Assembly (NCBI GenBank): GCA_965262235.1
Contig: OZ253504.1
Location: 3,038,001-3,102,000, forward strand
DNA from: CATQGW01 sp965262235
GTDB taxonomy: Bacteria > Chloroflexota > Dehalococcoidia > Bin125
Length of the DNA: 64,000 bases
Direction of reading: 5' to 3'
The position numbers were made by a program, and so were the translations under genes. Each line of letters starts with the position of its first letter. The stretch's first letter is position 1. This document shows positions 52,136 through 61,791 of this stretch, in pieces. Below the pieces are notes generated by a model. The model saw only the letters and a program-made list of their open reading frames with translations. It was not told where the DNA came from and did no database searches.

Positions 52136-54196
52136 ATGACACAGTTTCGAAAGCAGCGCGCCGCGATGCTCAGCGGCGCGCTGCTGTTGGCGCTGTCGAT
52201 CGCGCTGCTGACCGCGCTGTCAGGGCCGCAACCCGTCGCCGCCGAGAACGAATAGCTGCTGATCGAGGCGCGGATCGCAGCCCACCGTCAGGAGGACGGG
52301 CGGGTCGGAGTCGCGCTGCAACTACGCCGCGGCGACGACGGATGGGGTCGGCAGGTGATCCCTGAACGCCGGTTCCTGCCCGCCGACGCGGACCTCGAAC
52401 GCTGGTACCACACCGAGCCGCTCTCGATTGAGGGCGTGCCGGGGCTCGTGCGGATCACCGCGCGGCGGATCGCCAATGGGCATGTGGAGCTGGCGCTGCA
52501 GCGCGCCACGAGCGAGGACGAGAGCGGAGCGTGGGCAGAGCGGCAGCTGCCGCGTTCGCGGCAGCTCGACTCCCCGCGTTACGGTCCTGGCTCGCTGCGC
52601 ACGTCGTCGATCGATCTGGTTGACGAGGGTCCAGCGGTCTGCCGGCTTGGCTTGATTGTGCGCAGCGGGGAGCGCTGTCGCTTCCCCGACACGCGTGGGG
52701 AGTTCGTCGTTGACGCAGACGGCGGCGCTCGCTTTCCGGTCGACCCCTCCAACAGGTACACCGACAACCATGATGGGACCTGGCCCGCCGGGCGCACGAG
52801 CCTGCGCTTCGTCGTGCCGTCCCTGCATGGGATCGGGCTGGGGCATCCCGCTGCGGGTGTCAACGCTGAGCGGCTCGAACCCGGCGTGTACCTGATCACT
52901 CGGATGGAGCTTGATGTCCTCGCGCCGGTCAATGGGGCCGACTGCGTGCAGGACCTGCTGGTGCCGTTCGGTCACTACTGCGGCCTTCCACGCACAACGA
53001 ACAGCAGCGCGTGGTTCGCCGTCTACGAAGATGGGCTCGCATTCCTCAGCGATCCCGGCCGGAAGTTGCGCTGGATCGGCGACGCGGAGTTGCACGCGGA
53101 GGCGGTGCCCGCCGAGTACCAGCCGTACTACCGCTTCGACGCGGTTCGCGAGGATCGGGGCTGGCGGATCGCGGCGATGATCGTCCCCGAGGACCATGCC
53201 TCCCCGCCCGCAGTTGTGGAGTTCGTCGACTGTCGACCGGGACTGATCCTGCAGGTCGGTGAGGGCTGTGCCGACCCGACCTCGACCCATGTGCTCTGGA
53301 TCGCAGCCGATGGCGGCCTCGTCCTGCACAGCGGCGCGCCGTTCTACGACACGGTCCTCGTGGGAACCTACGGTCACCCGTATAGCCACGGGCTCGGCGT
53401 GCAGCCGCTTGCTGACGCCGCCTGGATCGTGACGTCGCTTCACCACCATCCCGACAATCCGGTGAGGGTCGGAAGCTGCGGGGTGGGGTCGCTCCTCTAT
53501 GCGGGTGAGGCGTGCGATAAGTGGGGCGCAGGCGGTTTGCGGGTGTTCCGCAGCGGCTTCGCGCAGGTCGCGACGGCCGGCGGGTTCGAGCGCGTCAGCC
53601 TCGATGGGTACGAGGTCGTCTACGCCAGCGGCCGTGTCGCGACCTATGCGGTCACGGCGGAGCGCCAGAGCGACGGCGGCTTCCTGATCACCTGGATGCG
53701 GGAACGCCGGCCGGTGCTTGAGTCGCGCGTGCAACGCCAGCGCGGCGACTGTTTCCCCGGGCTGATCCTCGGCTCGGGGCACGGCTGCCGATTTCCCAAC
53801 GCGGGAGCGATGTTGATCGTCGACGAAGACGACCAGCTCAGCCTCACGGGCCGCGCGCCGAACACCCCCGATCGATTCCGCTTTGTGCCGTGGGGCGGCA
53901 AGGTCGAGCAGCGGATTCAGGCGCTGCCGCTGAACGACGGAGGTCACATCGTGTTCATCGTCGGCGCGGACGAGCCATCGTTGATCGGCCAGTGCGCGGT
54001 TGACCTCGCCGTGAGGCCCGGCGAGAGCTGCCGCACCGAATCGGAACCGCTGCGTTTCTACGTGTTCTACGACTCAGCGTTCTTCGACAGCGTCGCCGCG
54101 CACAACGATCTTGAGGTCGGTGGCGACGACGGCGCAGTGCGGCTGCGCGCCGAGCGCCAACCGGATCGCAGCTACGTCATCCGCGAACTCAACTGA
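52136..54196 (+). pseudogene. C-x11-C secreted repeat protein P1, amber-interrupted
   Basis: This is the first of five tandem paralogues. ATG 52136 opens a signal peptide (MLSGALLLALSIALLTALSG, then VAAENE). The frame meets TAG at 52253, where the paralogues have TAC (Tyr of DEYLL), and continues open in the same frame to 54196. Six C-x11-C pairs follow, such as VCRLGLIVRSGERC, DCRPGLILQVGEGC and QCAVDLAVRPGESC. The last 480 bp are nearly identical to P4. Only a short signal peptide would be made unless the TAG is read through or a later start is used. Function unknown. Confidence 0.8.
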
Positions 54197-54233
54197 GCGC
54201 CGGCGCCGCGGGCGGCCCCGAACGCGCGGCCGG

Positions 54234-54239
54234 TACCCT
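54234..54239 (+). promoter_or_regulatory. TACCCT -10 element of P2
   Basis: TACCCT ends 7 nt before ATG 54247. The same TACCCTCC-CGCC-ATG block precedes P3 and P4. Confidence 0.45.
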
Positions 54240-54246
54240 CCGCGCC

Positions 54247-56295
54247 ATGTTCAACGGCCTGCGATTACACCGGCGCGCTGGCGCACTCGTTGGGCTGTTG
54301 GTGGCGCTGTTGCTCGCAACAATGCTCCCGCAGCAATTCGTGGCGGCAGAGGACGAATACGCGCTGATCGAGGCGCGGGTTCTGGCCCAACGCCACGATG
54401 ACGGGCGCGTTGAGGTCGTGCTGGAGGTGCGCCGGGACGGCGACCGGTGGGTCGAGCAGATCAGCCCGACTCACCGCTTTCTGCCGGATCCCGCGCCGAT
54501 CGGCGTCTGGTGGAACTCAACGCCGCCGCTGACAGTGCCCGGCGTGCCCGGGCAGTTCGGGATCATCGCTCGGCGGGACGCCCGCGGGCGTGTGGAGCTC
54601 GGGCTCCAGCGCGTCACCGGCGTGCACTGGGGTGAACGCCTGCTGCCGCGCCTCCGTCAGCTGGGCACGCCTCGATACGGCCCGGTTGGGATCAGGACCT
54701 CACCGATCGAACTGGTCGACGAGGGGCCAACGGTCTGTTATCTCGGCTTGGTCGTGAGCGCTGGCGAGCGCTGCCGCATTGCCGAAACGCGCTCCCACTT
54801 CGCCGTCCGGACCGACGGCGTTGCGATCTATCCGCCCAGCTGGTCGCGCCGCGGGTCCGATTCGCAACCGAGTCTCGTCGACCCGGACCGATTCCGCAGC
54901 TATCTCCGAGTTCACGTGCCGGCGGGCGTCCCCGCCCCGAGCGATTCCGCCAAATCCCTCGTGGTCGAACGCATTCGGGACGGCGCGTACCTGATCATCA
55001 GAACGGCCTACGACCTGCTCCAGCCGGCCAACGGCGCGGATTGCGTCGAGGGCCTGCTCGTCCCCTTTGGGCACTACTGCGGCCTCCCCGTGACCACCCG
55101 CGCCAAGGTCTGGTTCGTCGTGTACCCGCATGGGCCTGCACACCTCAGCATTCCCATCGACGAGCTCAGCTGGGTGAGCGAGGCCGACATGCACGTCGAG
55201 ACGGGCCGTGTCGGCTACCTGCCTCACTTCCGCCTTGACGCCGCCCGTGAACACACCGGCTGGCGCATCACCACGATCGCATCTCCCGAGCTCCGATCCC
55301 TGCCTTTCGTCACCCGCTCTGTCGGCGACTGCTTCCCGGGATTGATCCTCCGGCCCGGTCAGCATTGCACTGATCCCACTTCGCCCGGTGTGTATTCTGT
55401 CTCGCCCGACGGCGGCCTCGCGTGGCTCGATGGCTCCATACACTACGAACCGCGCTCCCAGAACTGGGCACACCCCAACGGCGGATCGAACGGCTTCTTT
55501 CCTGTCGGCGGCGGCGCCTGGCTCACCACCGGGATTGGATCCCACCCCGACAATCCCGAGAAGATCGGTCTCTGCATCGTGGGGTTTGTTCTACACCCCG
55601 GTCAGGTGTGTTTCCAAACCGCAGGAATGTGGTTCACCGTTTTCCCCAATGGCCTCGGCTATATCGCTGACGAGGTCGACTTCGAGCGCGTCGAGGTCGT
55701 CGGGCGCGAAGTGCGTTACGGCAGCGGCTGGGTCGCGCGGTACGACTTCACCGCTGTGCGCCAGAACGACGGCAGCTTCCGGATCACCCACATGCGCGAA
55801 CGCTGGCCGCAGGCCGAGGCGCAGGTACGGCGAGAGTTGGGCGATTGTCGGCCCGGGCTGATCCTCGACCTGGGCGATCGCTGCCGCTACGCCGACGGCC
55901 TCGCCCAGCTCGTCATGATTGAGGACGGCCGCCTCCACTTCGGCGGCGTCGGAGCCCAGCTCAGGGAAGGCGCGTTCAGCGTCGATCCCTGGGGCCTCGG
56001 CCGCGCCGTCGTCTTCCAGTGGGAGCGGCTGAGTGACGACCGCCGCATCCTCACCGCCGTCGGCGACAACACCCCGCATTCGATCGGCGATTGTTCACTG
56101 GACCTCGTCGTGAAGCCGGGTCAGAGCTGTAGCAGCGGGCCCGGACTGCCAGACTTCTACGTGTTCCACGACGCAGCGCTGTACGCCGCGGTTGCTACCA
56201 GCCTGGACCTCGACGTAAGCCAGGCGGACATGGGACTGCGGCTGCGCGCCGAGCGCCAGCCGGACCGCAGCTACATCATCCGCGAACTCCACTGA
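54247..56295 (+). CDS. C-x11-C secreted repeat protein P2 (intact)
   Basis: This 682-aa protein has a signal peptide (about 1-35: ALVGLLVALLLATMLPQQFV then AAEDEY) and no lipobox or other TM. An N-terminal beta domain (38-150) contains IEARVLAQRHDDGRVEV and PGQFGIIARRDARGRVELGL. Then six repeats with C-x11-C pairs at 164/176, 266/278, 362/374, 443/455, 534/546 and 616/628. There are no other cysteines. The pattern is C-x2-G-(L/F)-(I/L/V)-x3-G-x2-C, followed by strands such as WFVVYPHG. Each pair probably forms a disulfide outside the cytoplasm. I recognise no family. It ends RSYIIRELH like P1, P4 and P5. Confidence 0.82.
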   Translation: MFNGLRLHRRAGALVGLLVALLLATMLPQQFVAAEDEYALIEARVLAQRHDDGRVEVVLEVRRDGDRWVEQISPTHRFLPDPAPIGVWWNSTPPLTVPGVPGQFGIIARRDARGRVELGLQRVTGVHWGERLLPRLRQLGTPRYGPVGIRTSPIELVDEGPTVCYLGLVVSAGERCRIAETRSHFAVRTDGVAIYPPSWSRRGSDSQPSLVDPDRFRSYLRVHVPAGVPAPSDSAKSLVVERIRDGAYLIIRTAYDLLQPANGADCVEGLLVPFGHYCGLPVTTRAKVWFVVYPHGPAHLSIPIDELSWVSEADMHVETGRVGYLPHFRLDAAREHTGWRITTIASPELRSLPFVTRSVGDCFPGLILRPGQHCTDPTSPGVYSVSPDGGLAWLDGSIHYEPRSQNWAHPNGGSNGFFPVGGGAWLTTGIGSHPDNPEKIGLCIVGFVLHPGQVCFQTAGMWFTVFPNGLGYIADEVDFERVEVVGREVRYGSGWVARYDFTAVRQNDGSFRITHMRERWPQAEAQVRRELGDCRPGLILDLGDRCRYADGLAQLVMIEDGRLHFGGVGAQLREGAFSVDPWGLGRAVVFQWERLSDDRRILTAVGDNTPHSIGDCSLDLVVKPGQSCSSGPGLPDFYVFHDAALYAAVATSLDLDVSQADMGLRLRAERQPDRSYIIRELH

Positions 56296-56332
56296 CCACC
56301 TGCGCCGCGAGCGGCCCCGAACGCGCGGTGGC

Positions 56333-56338
56333 TACCCT
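56333..56338 (+). promoter_or_regulatory. TACCCT -10 element of P3
   Basis: TACCCT ends 7 nt before ATG 56346, and the flanks match the P2 upstream region over about 40 bp. Confidence 0.45.
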
Positions 56339-56345
56339 CCGCGCC

Positions 56346-57899
56346 ATGTTCAACGGCCTGCGACCTCCGCTGAGCGATGCGCTGATTGGGGCCCGGCGTT
56401 GGCGCGTTGTCGCACTCTTCGGTCTGTTGGCGGCGCTGTTGGTCTGCGGGATGCTGTCGCAGCATTCGGTGGCCGCCGAGGACGAATACCTGCTGATCGA
56501 GGCGCGGGTCGCGGCCCAACGTCACGACGATGGGCGCGTCGAAGTGCTGCTGGAGGTGCGACGCGACGGCGCCGGGTGGGTAGAGCAGATCAAGCCCGTG
56601 CACCGCTTTCTTCCCGATCCGGCCCCGACCGGCGTCTGGTGGAACTCAGTGCCGCCGCTGACGGTGCCCGGCGTGCCGGGGCAGTTCGGGATCACCGCGC
56701 GGCGGGACGCCCGCGGGCGTGTGGAGCTCGGGCTCCAGCGCGTCACCGGCGTCCACTGGGGCGAGCGGCTGCCGCCGCGCTCGCGGCGGCTCGACACGCC
56801 GCGCTACGGATCCGATCGCATCCACACCTCATCGATCGATCTTGTCGACGAAGGCCCCGCGCTCTGTCGGCTCGGCTTGATTCTCGATCGCGGCGATCGC
56901 TGCCGCTTCCCCGACACGCGCGATGAGTTCGTGCTTGAGCCCGATGGGGACGCGAGCCATCCGGGCGGCTCCTGCGAAGTTCGCGGCGACGAACAGGATG
57001 GGAATTCGCGTCCCGCGTTCAGGCGGTTCCAGTTCAGAGTGCCCTTCCTACATGGCATCCCGCCGCGCGGCAGCTTCCCCGCCGTGTTGATCGAGCGTCT
57101 GGCGCACGGCGAATACATCGTCCTGCAGATGGGGAGCGACCGGCTGCGTCCGATCAACGACGCGGACTGCGCGCCGGGCCTGCTCGTCCCGGCGGGGCAC
57201 TACTGCCAGCTGCCGGGCGGTTATGCGTGGTTTGTGGTCTACGAGCAACGTCTGGCGCATTTCACGGTCCCAGAGGCTGGGTTGAACTGGCTGAGCTACG
57301 ACGACCTCGAGGCCGACACGACGCCTACACGCGCGTTGGGCGCGTTCGGGCTCGACGCGGTGCGCGAGGCCGAGGGCTGGCGGATTGAGACGTTCCAGGG
57401 GCGCACGCCGTGGGTGGCGCCGCCGGAGCTTGTCGACGTGGGCGCGTGTCACGCCGGCCTGATCCTCGAACGCGGTCAGCGCTGCGGCGACCCAACGACG
57501 ACCTCAACGCTGTGGGTCAATGCCCAAGGGTGGTGGGGCCTGAACGGCGGCCGCGCTCACGACGCTAGCTCCGGCTTCAGCATTTCAGGCCACCCCAACG
57601 GCCACAGCATCGTCGTCCAGTCGCTCACCGGGGGACGTTGGATCATCCAGGGCATCGCCCAAAGCGGCGAGGAATCGACGCCGCTTGGCAGCTGCGTCGT
57701 CGGCCTCATCGTCTACCCCGGCGAGTGGTGCTGGGGCCGCGGGCCGCACGTGTTCATCGTCTACGCCAATGGCCTGGCGCACTTCGCCGATATCGCCGAG
57801 CGCGACCGGCTCGAGGCGGCGCGCAGCGAGGGCTCGTTCGCCGAATTCAGAGCCGATCGCCAGAGCGACGACGGCTTCCTGATCACCGCAATGCGCTAA
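56346..57899 (+). CDS. C-x11-C secreted repeat protein P3, C-terminally truncated
   Basis: This 517-aa paralogue has ATG 56346 (MFNGLRPPLSDALIG). The signal peptide and first 150 residues match P2 closely. It carries four C-x11-C pairs (LCRLGLILDRGDRC, DCAPGLLVPAGHYC, ACHAGLILERGQRC, SCVVGLIVYPGEWC). It stops at DGFLITAMR, exactly where the other copies continue RERWP and add two more pairs. The P4 promoter begins within 30 bp of the stop. A deletion probably removed the last two repeats. The remaining protein could still fold as a four-repeat form. Confidence 0.75.
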   Translation: MFNGLRPPLSDALIGARRWRVVALFGLLAALLVCGMLSQHSVAAEDEYLLIEARVAAQRHDDGRVEVLLEVRRDGAGWVEQIKPVHRFLPDPAPTGVWWNSVPPLTVPGVPGQFGITARRDARGRVELGLQRVTGVHWGERLPPRSRRLDTPRYGSDRIHTSSIDLVDEGPALCRLGLILDRGDRCRFPDTRDEFVLEPDGDASHPGGSCEVRGDEQDGNSRPAFRRFQFRVPFLHGIPPRGSFPAVLIERLAHGEYIVLQMGSDRLRPINDADCAPGLLVPAGHYCQLPGGYAWFVVYEQRLAHFTVPEAGLNWLSYDDLEADTTPTRALGAFGLDAVREAEGWRIETFQGRTPWVAPPELVDVGACHAGLILERGQRCGDPTTTSTLWVNAQGWWGLNGGRAHDASSGFSISGHPNGHSIVVQSLTGGRWIIQGIAQSGEESTPLGSCVVGLIVYPGEWCWGRGPHVFIVYANGLAHFADIAERDRLEAARSEGSFAEFRADRQSDDGFLITAMR

Positions 57900-57922
57900 G
57901 ACCCGGCGTGGCCGGGGTCGCA

Positions 57923-57928
57923 TACCCT
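57923..57928 (+). promoter_or_regulatory. TACCCT -10 element of P4
   Basis: TACCCT ends 7 nt before ATG 57936, immediately after the truncated end of P3. Confidence 0.45.
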
Positions 57929-57935
57929 CCACGCC

Positions 57936-60032
57936 ATGCGCGAGCGGCTGCGACTTTCGTTTGGCGACATGATGTTCGGGGCTCGCCGGCGGCGCGCTGC
58001 CGCCCTCGTGGGGCTGTTGGCGCCGCTGTTGCTCGTGGCGCTGCTCTCGCAACAATTTGCCGTTGCCGAGGACGAATACCTGCTGATCGAGGCAAGGATC
58101 GCGGCGGAGCGGCAGGTGGGCGGCAGCGTCGCGGTCTGGCTGGAGGTGCGCCGCAGCGATGACGGCTGGGGTGGGTGGGTGAGTCCGCAGGACCGCGTGC
58201 TGCCGGCGGACGCCCCGCTCGATCTCTGGCACGACACCGAATCGTTCTCCGTCGCTGGCGTGACCGGCCTACTGCGGCTCAGTCTGCGCCACATCGCCCA
58301 CGGCCACGTGGAACTCGGCCTGCAGCGCGTCATCGAGCAGGTCGACGACGAGGAGGAGAGTTGGGCTGAACGACTGCTACCGCGCTTGCGGCAACTCGAC
58401 TCGCCGCGCTTCGGACCGCGGATGTTCACCACCACATCGATCGATCTGGTCGACGAGGGCCCGGCGCTGTGTCGGCCGGGGGCGATCGTGCGCAGCGGGG
58501 AGCGCTGCCGCTTCCGCGACACGCGCGGCGAGTTCGTCGTCGATGCCGATGGCAGCGCGAGCTACCCGGTCGGGCCACAGCCGACCGCCGGTGGATCGAC
58601 TGAGGCAACCGTGGGCGTGCCCCCGAACCAGTTCCGCACCCACTTCTCTGTTCGCCTGACCGACGGTGTCGCGCCGCGATCCGCGGTTGAGGCGGTCATC
58701 GTTGAACGGCTTGAGCACGGCGCATACCTGTTCATCCGAATGGGCTTCGACCCGCTGCAGCCGGCCAACGGCGCGGACTGCGTTGAGGCGCTGCTGGTCC
58801 CCTTCGGCCACTACTGCGGCCTGCCGACCACGACCGGCGGAAATGTCTGGTTCGTCGCCTATCCCGGTGGGCTCGCTCATGTCAGCGTGCCCAACTTCGA
58901 TCTCAGTTGGGTGGGGGAAGACGAGTTGCACGCCGAGACCACGCCGATCGACTACCTGCCGCGCTATCGCGTCGATGCCGTCCGGGAGTCCGGCGGGTGG
59001 CGGCTCACGAAGCTGATCGCGCCTCAACCCGTCGAGTCAGCGTCCCTGTCGGATGAGCTGGAAGATTGTGCGCCCGCGTTGATCCTCCAGCGTGGCGAGA
59101 GCTGCGGCGATCCCACATCGACCGGTGTGTACGGTATCGCCGCGGAGGGCGGCTGGGTGGTTGACGATGCCCCGCCGCAGTACCAGGCCCTCGGCACCTC
59201 AACGAGCGGCCACCCAAACGCCCACGGACTGTCATTTCATCCGCTCGCGAGCGGCAGCTGGCTGGTCGCGCGGATTACCGGCCATCCTGAGAATCCAGCC
59301 CACATCGCCCTCTGCACGATCGGCCTCGTCGTCTATCCCGGCGAGGTCTGCTCACAGACCGGAGGGATGTGGTTCCGGGTCTTCGCGAATGGGCTCGCCT
59401 TCAGCGTCAACACCACGAGCTTCGAGCGCGTCAACGTCGATGGACACACCGTCCGCTATGGCAGCGGCTCCGTTGCTCAGTACGACTTCACCGCGGAGCG
59501 CCAGCGCGACGGCGGCTTCCTGATCACCTGGATGCGCGAACGCTGGCCGGTGCTTGAGTCGCGCGTGCAACGCCAGCGCGGCGACTGTTTCCCCGGGCTG
59601 CTCCTCGGCTCGGGGCACGGCTGCCGTTACCCCAACGCGGGAGCGATGTTGATCGTCGACGAAGACGACCAGCTCAGCCTCACGGGCCGCGCGCCGAACA
59701 CCTCCGGTGCCTTCCGCTTTGTGCCCTGGGGCGGGACGATCGGGCAGCGGATTCAGACTCTGCCGCTCAATGACGGAGGTCACATCGTGTTCATCGTCGG
59801 CGCGGACGAGCCATCGTTGATCGGCCAGTGCGCGGTTGACCTCACCGTGAGGCCCGGCGAGAGCTGCCGCGCCGGATCGGAGCCGCTGCGCTTCTACGTG
59901 TTCTACGACTCAGCGTTCTTCGACAGCGTCGCCGCGCACAACGATCTTGAGGTCGACGGCGACGACGGAGTGGTACGGCTGCGCGCCGAGCGCCAGCCAG
60001 ACCGCAGCTACGTCATCCGCGAACTCAACTGA
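57936..60032 (+). CDS. C-x11-C secreted repeat protein P4 (intact)
   Basis: This 698-aa protein has a signal peptide (AAALVGLLAPLLLVALLSQQ, then AVAEDEY) and six C-x11-C pairs: LCRPGAIVRSGERC, DCVEALLVPFGHYC, DCAPALILQRGESC, LCTIGLVVYPGEVC, DCFPGLLLGSGHGC and QCAVDLTVRPGESC. The last repeat runs SLIGQCAVDLTV to RSYVIRELN, matching P1. Repeat 5 contains VDEDDQLSLTGRAPN, another shared strand set. It is secreted or cell-surface by its signal peptide, but no sorting motif was seen. Its stop codon overlaps the remnant of P5. Confidence 0.8.
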   Translation: MRERLRLSFGDMMFGARRRRAAALVGLLAPLLLVALLSQQFAVAEDEYLLIEARIAAERQVGGSVAVWLEVRRSDDGWGGWVSPQDRVLPADAPLDLWHDTESFSVAGVTGLLRLSLRHIAHGHVELGLQRVIEQVDDEEESWAERLLPRLRQLDSPRFGPRMFTTTSIDLVDEGPALCRPGAIVRSGERCRFRDTRGEFVVDADGSASYPVGPQPTAGGSTEATVGVPPNQFRTHFSVRLTDGVAPRSAVEAVIVERLEHGAYLFIRMGFDPLQPANGADCVEALLVPFGHYCGLPTTTGGNVWFVAYPGGLAHVSVPNFDLSWVGEDELHAETTPIDYLPRYRVDAVRESGGWRLTKLIAPQPVESASLSDELEDCAPALILQRGESCGDPTSTGVYGIAAEGGWVVDDAPPQYQALGTSTSGHPNAHGLSFHPLASGSWLVARITGHPENPAHIALCTIGLVVYPGEVCSQTGGMWFRVFANGLAFSVNTTSFERVNVDGHTVRYGSGSVAQYDFTAERQRDGGFLITWMRERWPVLESRVQRQRGDCFPGLLLGSGHGCRYPNAGAMLIVDEDDQLSLTGRAPNTSGAFRFVPWGGTIGQRIQTLPLNDGGHIVFIVGADEPSLIGQCAVDLTVRPGESCRAGSEPLRFYVFYDSAFFDSVAAHNDLEVDGDDGVVRLRAERQPDRSYVIRELN

Positions 60033-61716
60033 GCGCCTGCTACCGCGCTTTGGCCGGCTCGACACCCCGCGCTATGGGAGTGATCGCGTCTACACGTCGT
60101 CGATCGATCTGGTCGATGAGGGGCCGCCGGTCTGTCAGCTCGGGCTGATCGTGGACCCCGGTGAGCGATGCCGGTTCCCGGACACCCGAGACGTGTTCGC
60201 GGTCGAGCCCGACGCCAGCGCGCACTATCCGCTGTAGCCGGAGGGTGGCGCCACCGCCAAGGAGGACATGGTCTTCCCAGCCGAGCGGTCGCGCATCTAC
60301 ATCGTGGTGGGGTTCGTTCACGGCCTCGGGCACGATCCGCACGCCTCTTCCGTGACCCACGGCATTCGGATCGAGCGTCTCGAGCACGGCCGCTACATCT
60401 TCAATCGACTGGGGCTCGATCTGCTGCGCCCGATCAACGGCGCCGATTGTGTGCAGGGCTTGCTCGTCTCGCTCGGCGGCTACTGCGCCGTGCCCGGCTC
60501 GAGCGCCTGGTTCATCGCCCATCCGTCGGGCCTGGCGCAGTTCACGATCGGCCCTGAGCAGCACAGTTGGCTGGCCGACGCCCAGCTCGAGGTCGATGCG
60601 GACCTGCCCAACGCCTCCGGACGCGTGCGGCTCGACGCCGTTCGTCAGGCGGACGGCTGGCGGATCGTCAGCCTCGATGCGCCGCCGGCGATCGCTCCGC
60701 CGGTTGCGTCGACCGACCTCGGGGAGTGCCGGATGGGCCTGATCCTCGCACCCGGTCAGAGCTGCGCCGACCCGACTTCAGCTGAGACGATCTGGGTAGA
60801 TGAGCAGGAAGGCTGGGTATTCGGCGCCTGGCGGATCCAGGGAGGCGGCCTCACCGTCAGCGGCAATCCGGCCCGACATAACGTATCGCTGCGGCGGCTC
60901 TCCGGCGGCCGCTGGATCGTGCAGATGATCGCCCTCAGCGGCGGAGAGCTGGTGGAGATCGGCCGCTGCACGATCGGCCTCGTGCTCTATCCCGGCGAAG
61001 AGTGCCACAGCGGCGCACCAGGGTCGTTTCAGGTCCACCAGAACGGACTGGCTGCGTTCGCCGACACGATCGGTCGCGAACGCGTGCACACGACCGGGAT
61101 CGAAGTCACCTACGCCGACGGGCTCGCACTCCACGACTTCACGGCGGATCGCCGGGCCGACGGCGCATTCCGCATCACCGCGATGCGCTTACGCGTGCCG
61201 GCCCGCGAACAGCAGGTGCGACGCGACCTGGGCGACTGCGCCGCCGGGATGATCCTCGCCCCCGGCGACGGCTGCCGCCATCCCCGCTCCGGCGGCACGC
61301 TCGCCGTGGACGACGATGGACAGATCGCCCCCTCGGCGTTCACGCCGTCGCACCGCTATGCGTCGGCGTTCATCCCCTGGGGCCTGAGCGACTCCGAGCT
61401 GATCCTGCATCGCCCCGTGAACGACGGGCATCACGTGGTGTTGAGAGTCGCGGCGGACCAGACCAGATCGATCGGCAACTGCCACGTGCGCATGTTCGTG
61501 TCCCCGGGCGAACGCTGCACGGTGAGCCTCGCAGCCTCTGATTTCTACGTCTTCCCCAATGCCGCGGTATTCGGACGCAACGCGAGCTCGGGCGATATCG
61601 ACGCGCGGACGACTGTGGGCGCCCGATTCTTCGAGCTCAGAGCGGAGCGTCAGCAGGACGGCAGCTATGTGATCCGCGAGCTCGGGTCCGGGACCATCGA
61701 ACAGCCGCCTCCGTAG
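60031..61716 (+). pseudogene. C-x11-C repeat protein P5, N-terminal deletion and amber codon
   Basis: Homology to P2 starts at ERLLPRFGRLDTPRYG, residue 130 of P2, in a frame overlapping the TGA of P4. The signal peptide and first domain are missing. An in-frame TAG at 60235 follows HYPL, then the frame is open for 490 codons and reads well (ADCVQGLLVSLGGYC, ECRMGLILAPGQSC, RCTIGLVLYPGEEC, DCAAGMILAPGDGC, NCHVRMFVSPGERC). With VCQLGLIVDPGERC it has six C-x11-C pairs. The ATG at 60268 could start a shortened cytoplasmic form. The best reading is a pseudogene made by recombination with P4. Confidence 0.78.
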
Positions 61717-61778
61717 GCCTGCGCACGAGCGCATCCTGCGGGAGGCCCGCGCAGATTCGGCGTGATTCACCGGTCGCG

Positions 61779-61784
61779 TATTCT
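61779..61784 (+). promoter_or_regulatory. TATTCT -10 element, leaderless spacing
   Basis: TATTCT ends 7 nt before ATG 61792. No ribosome binding site is present. Confidence 0.45.
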
Positions 61785-61791
61785 CGCCACC

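Noticed and set aside
52253..60237. Genetic code with TAG read as an amino acid, or pyrrolysine
   Set aside because: TAG is used as an ordinary stop elsewhere (for example the Cache protein at 4014 and the lipoprotein at 26098). No pyl genes are seen. The two ambers are better read as mutations, though local readthrough is not excluded.
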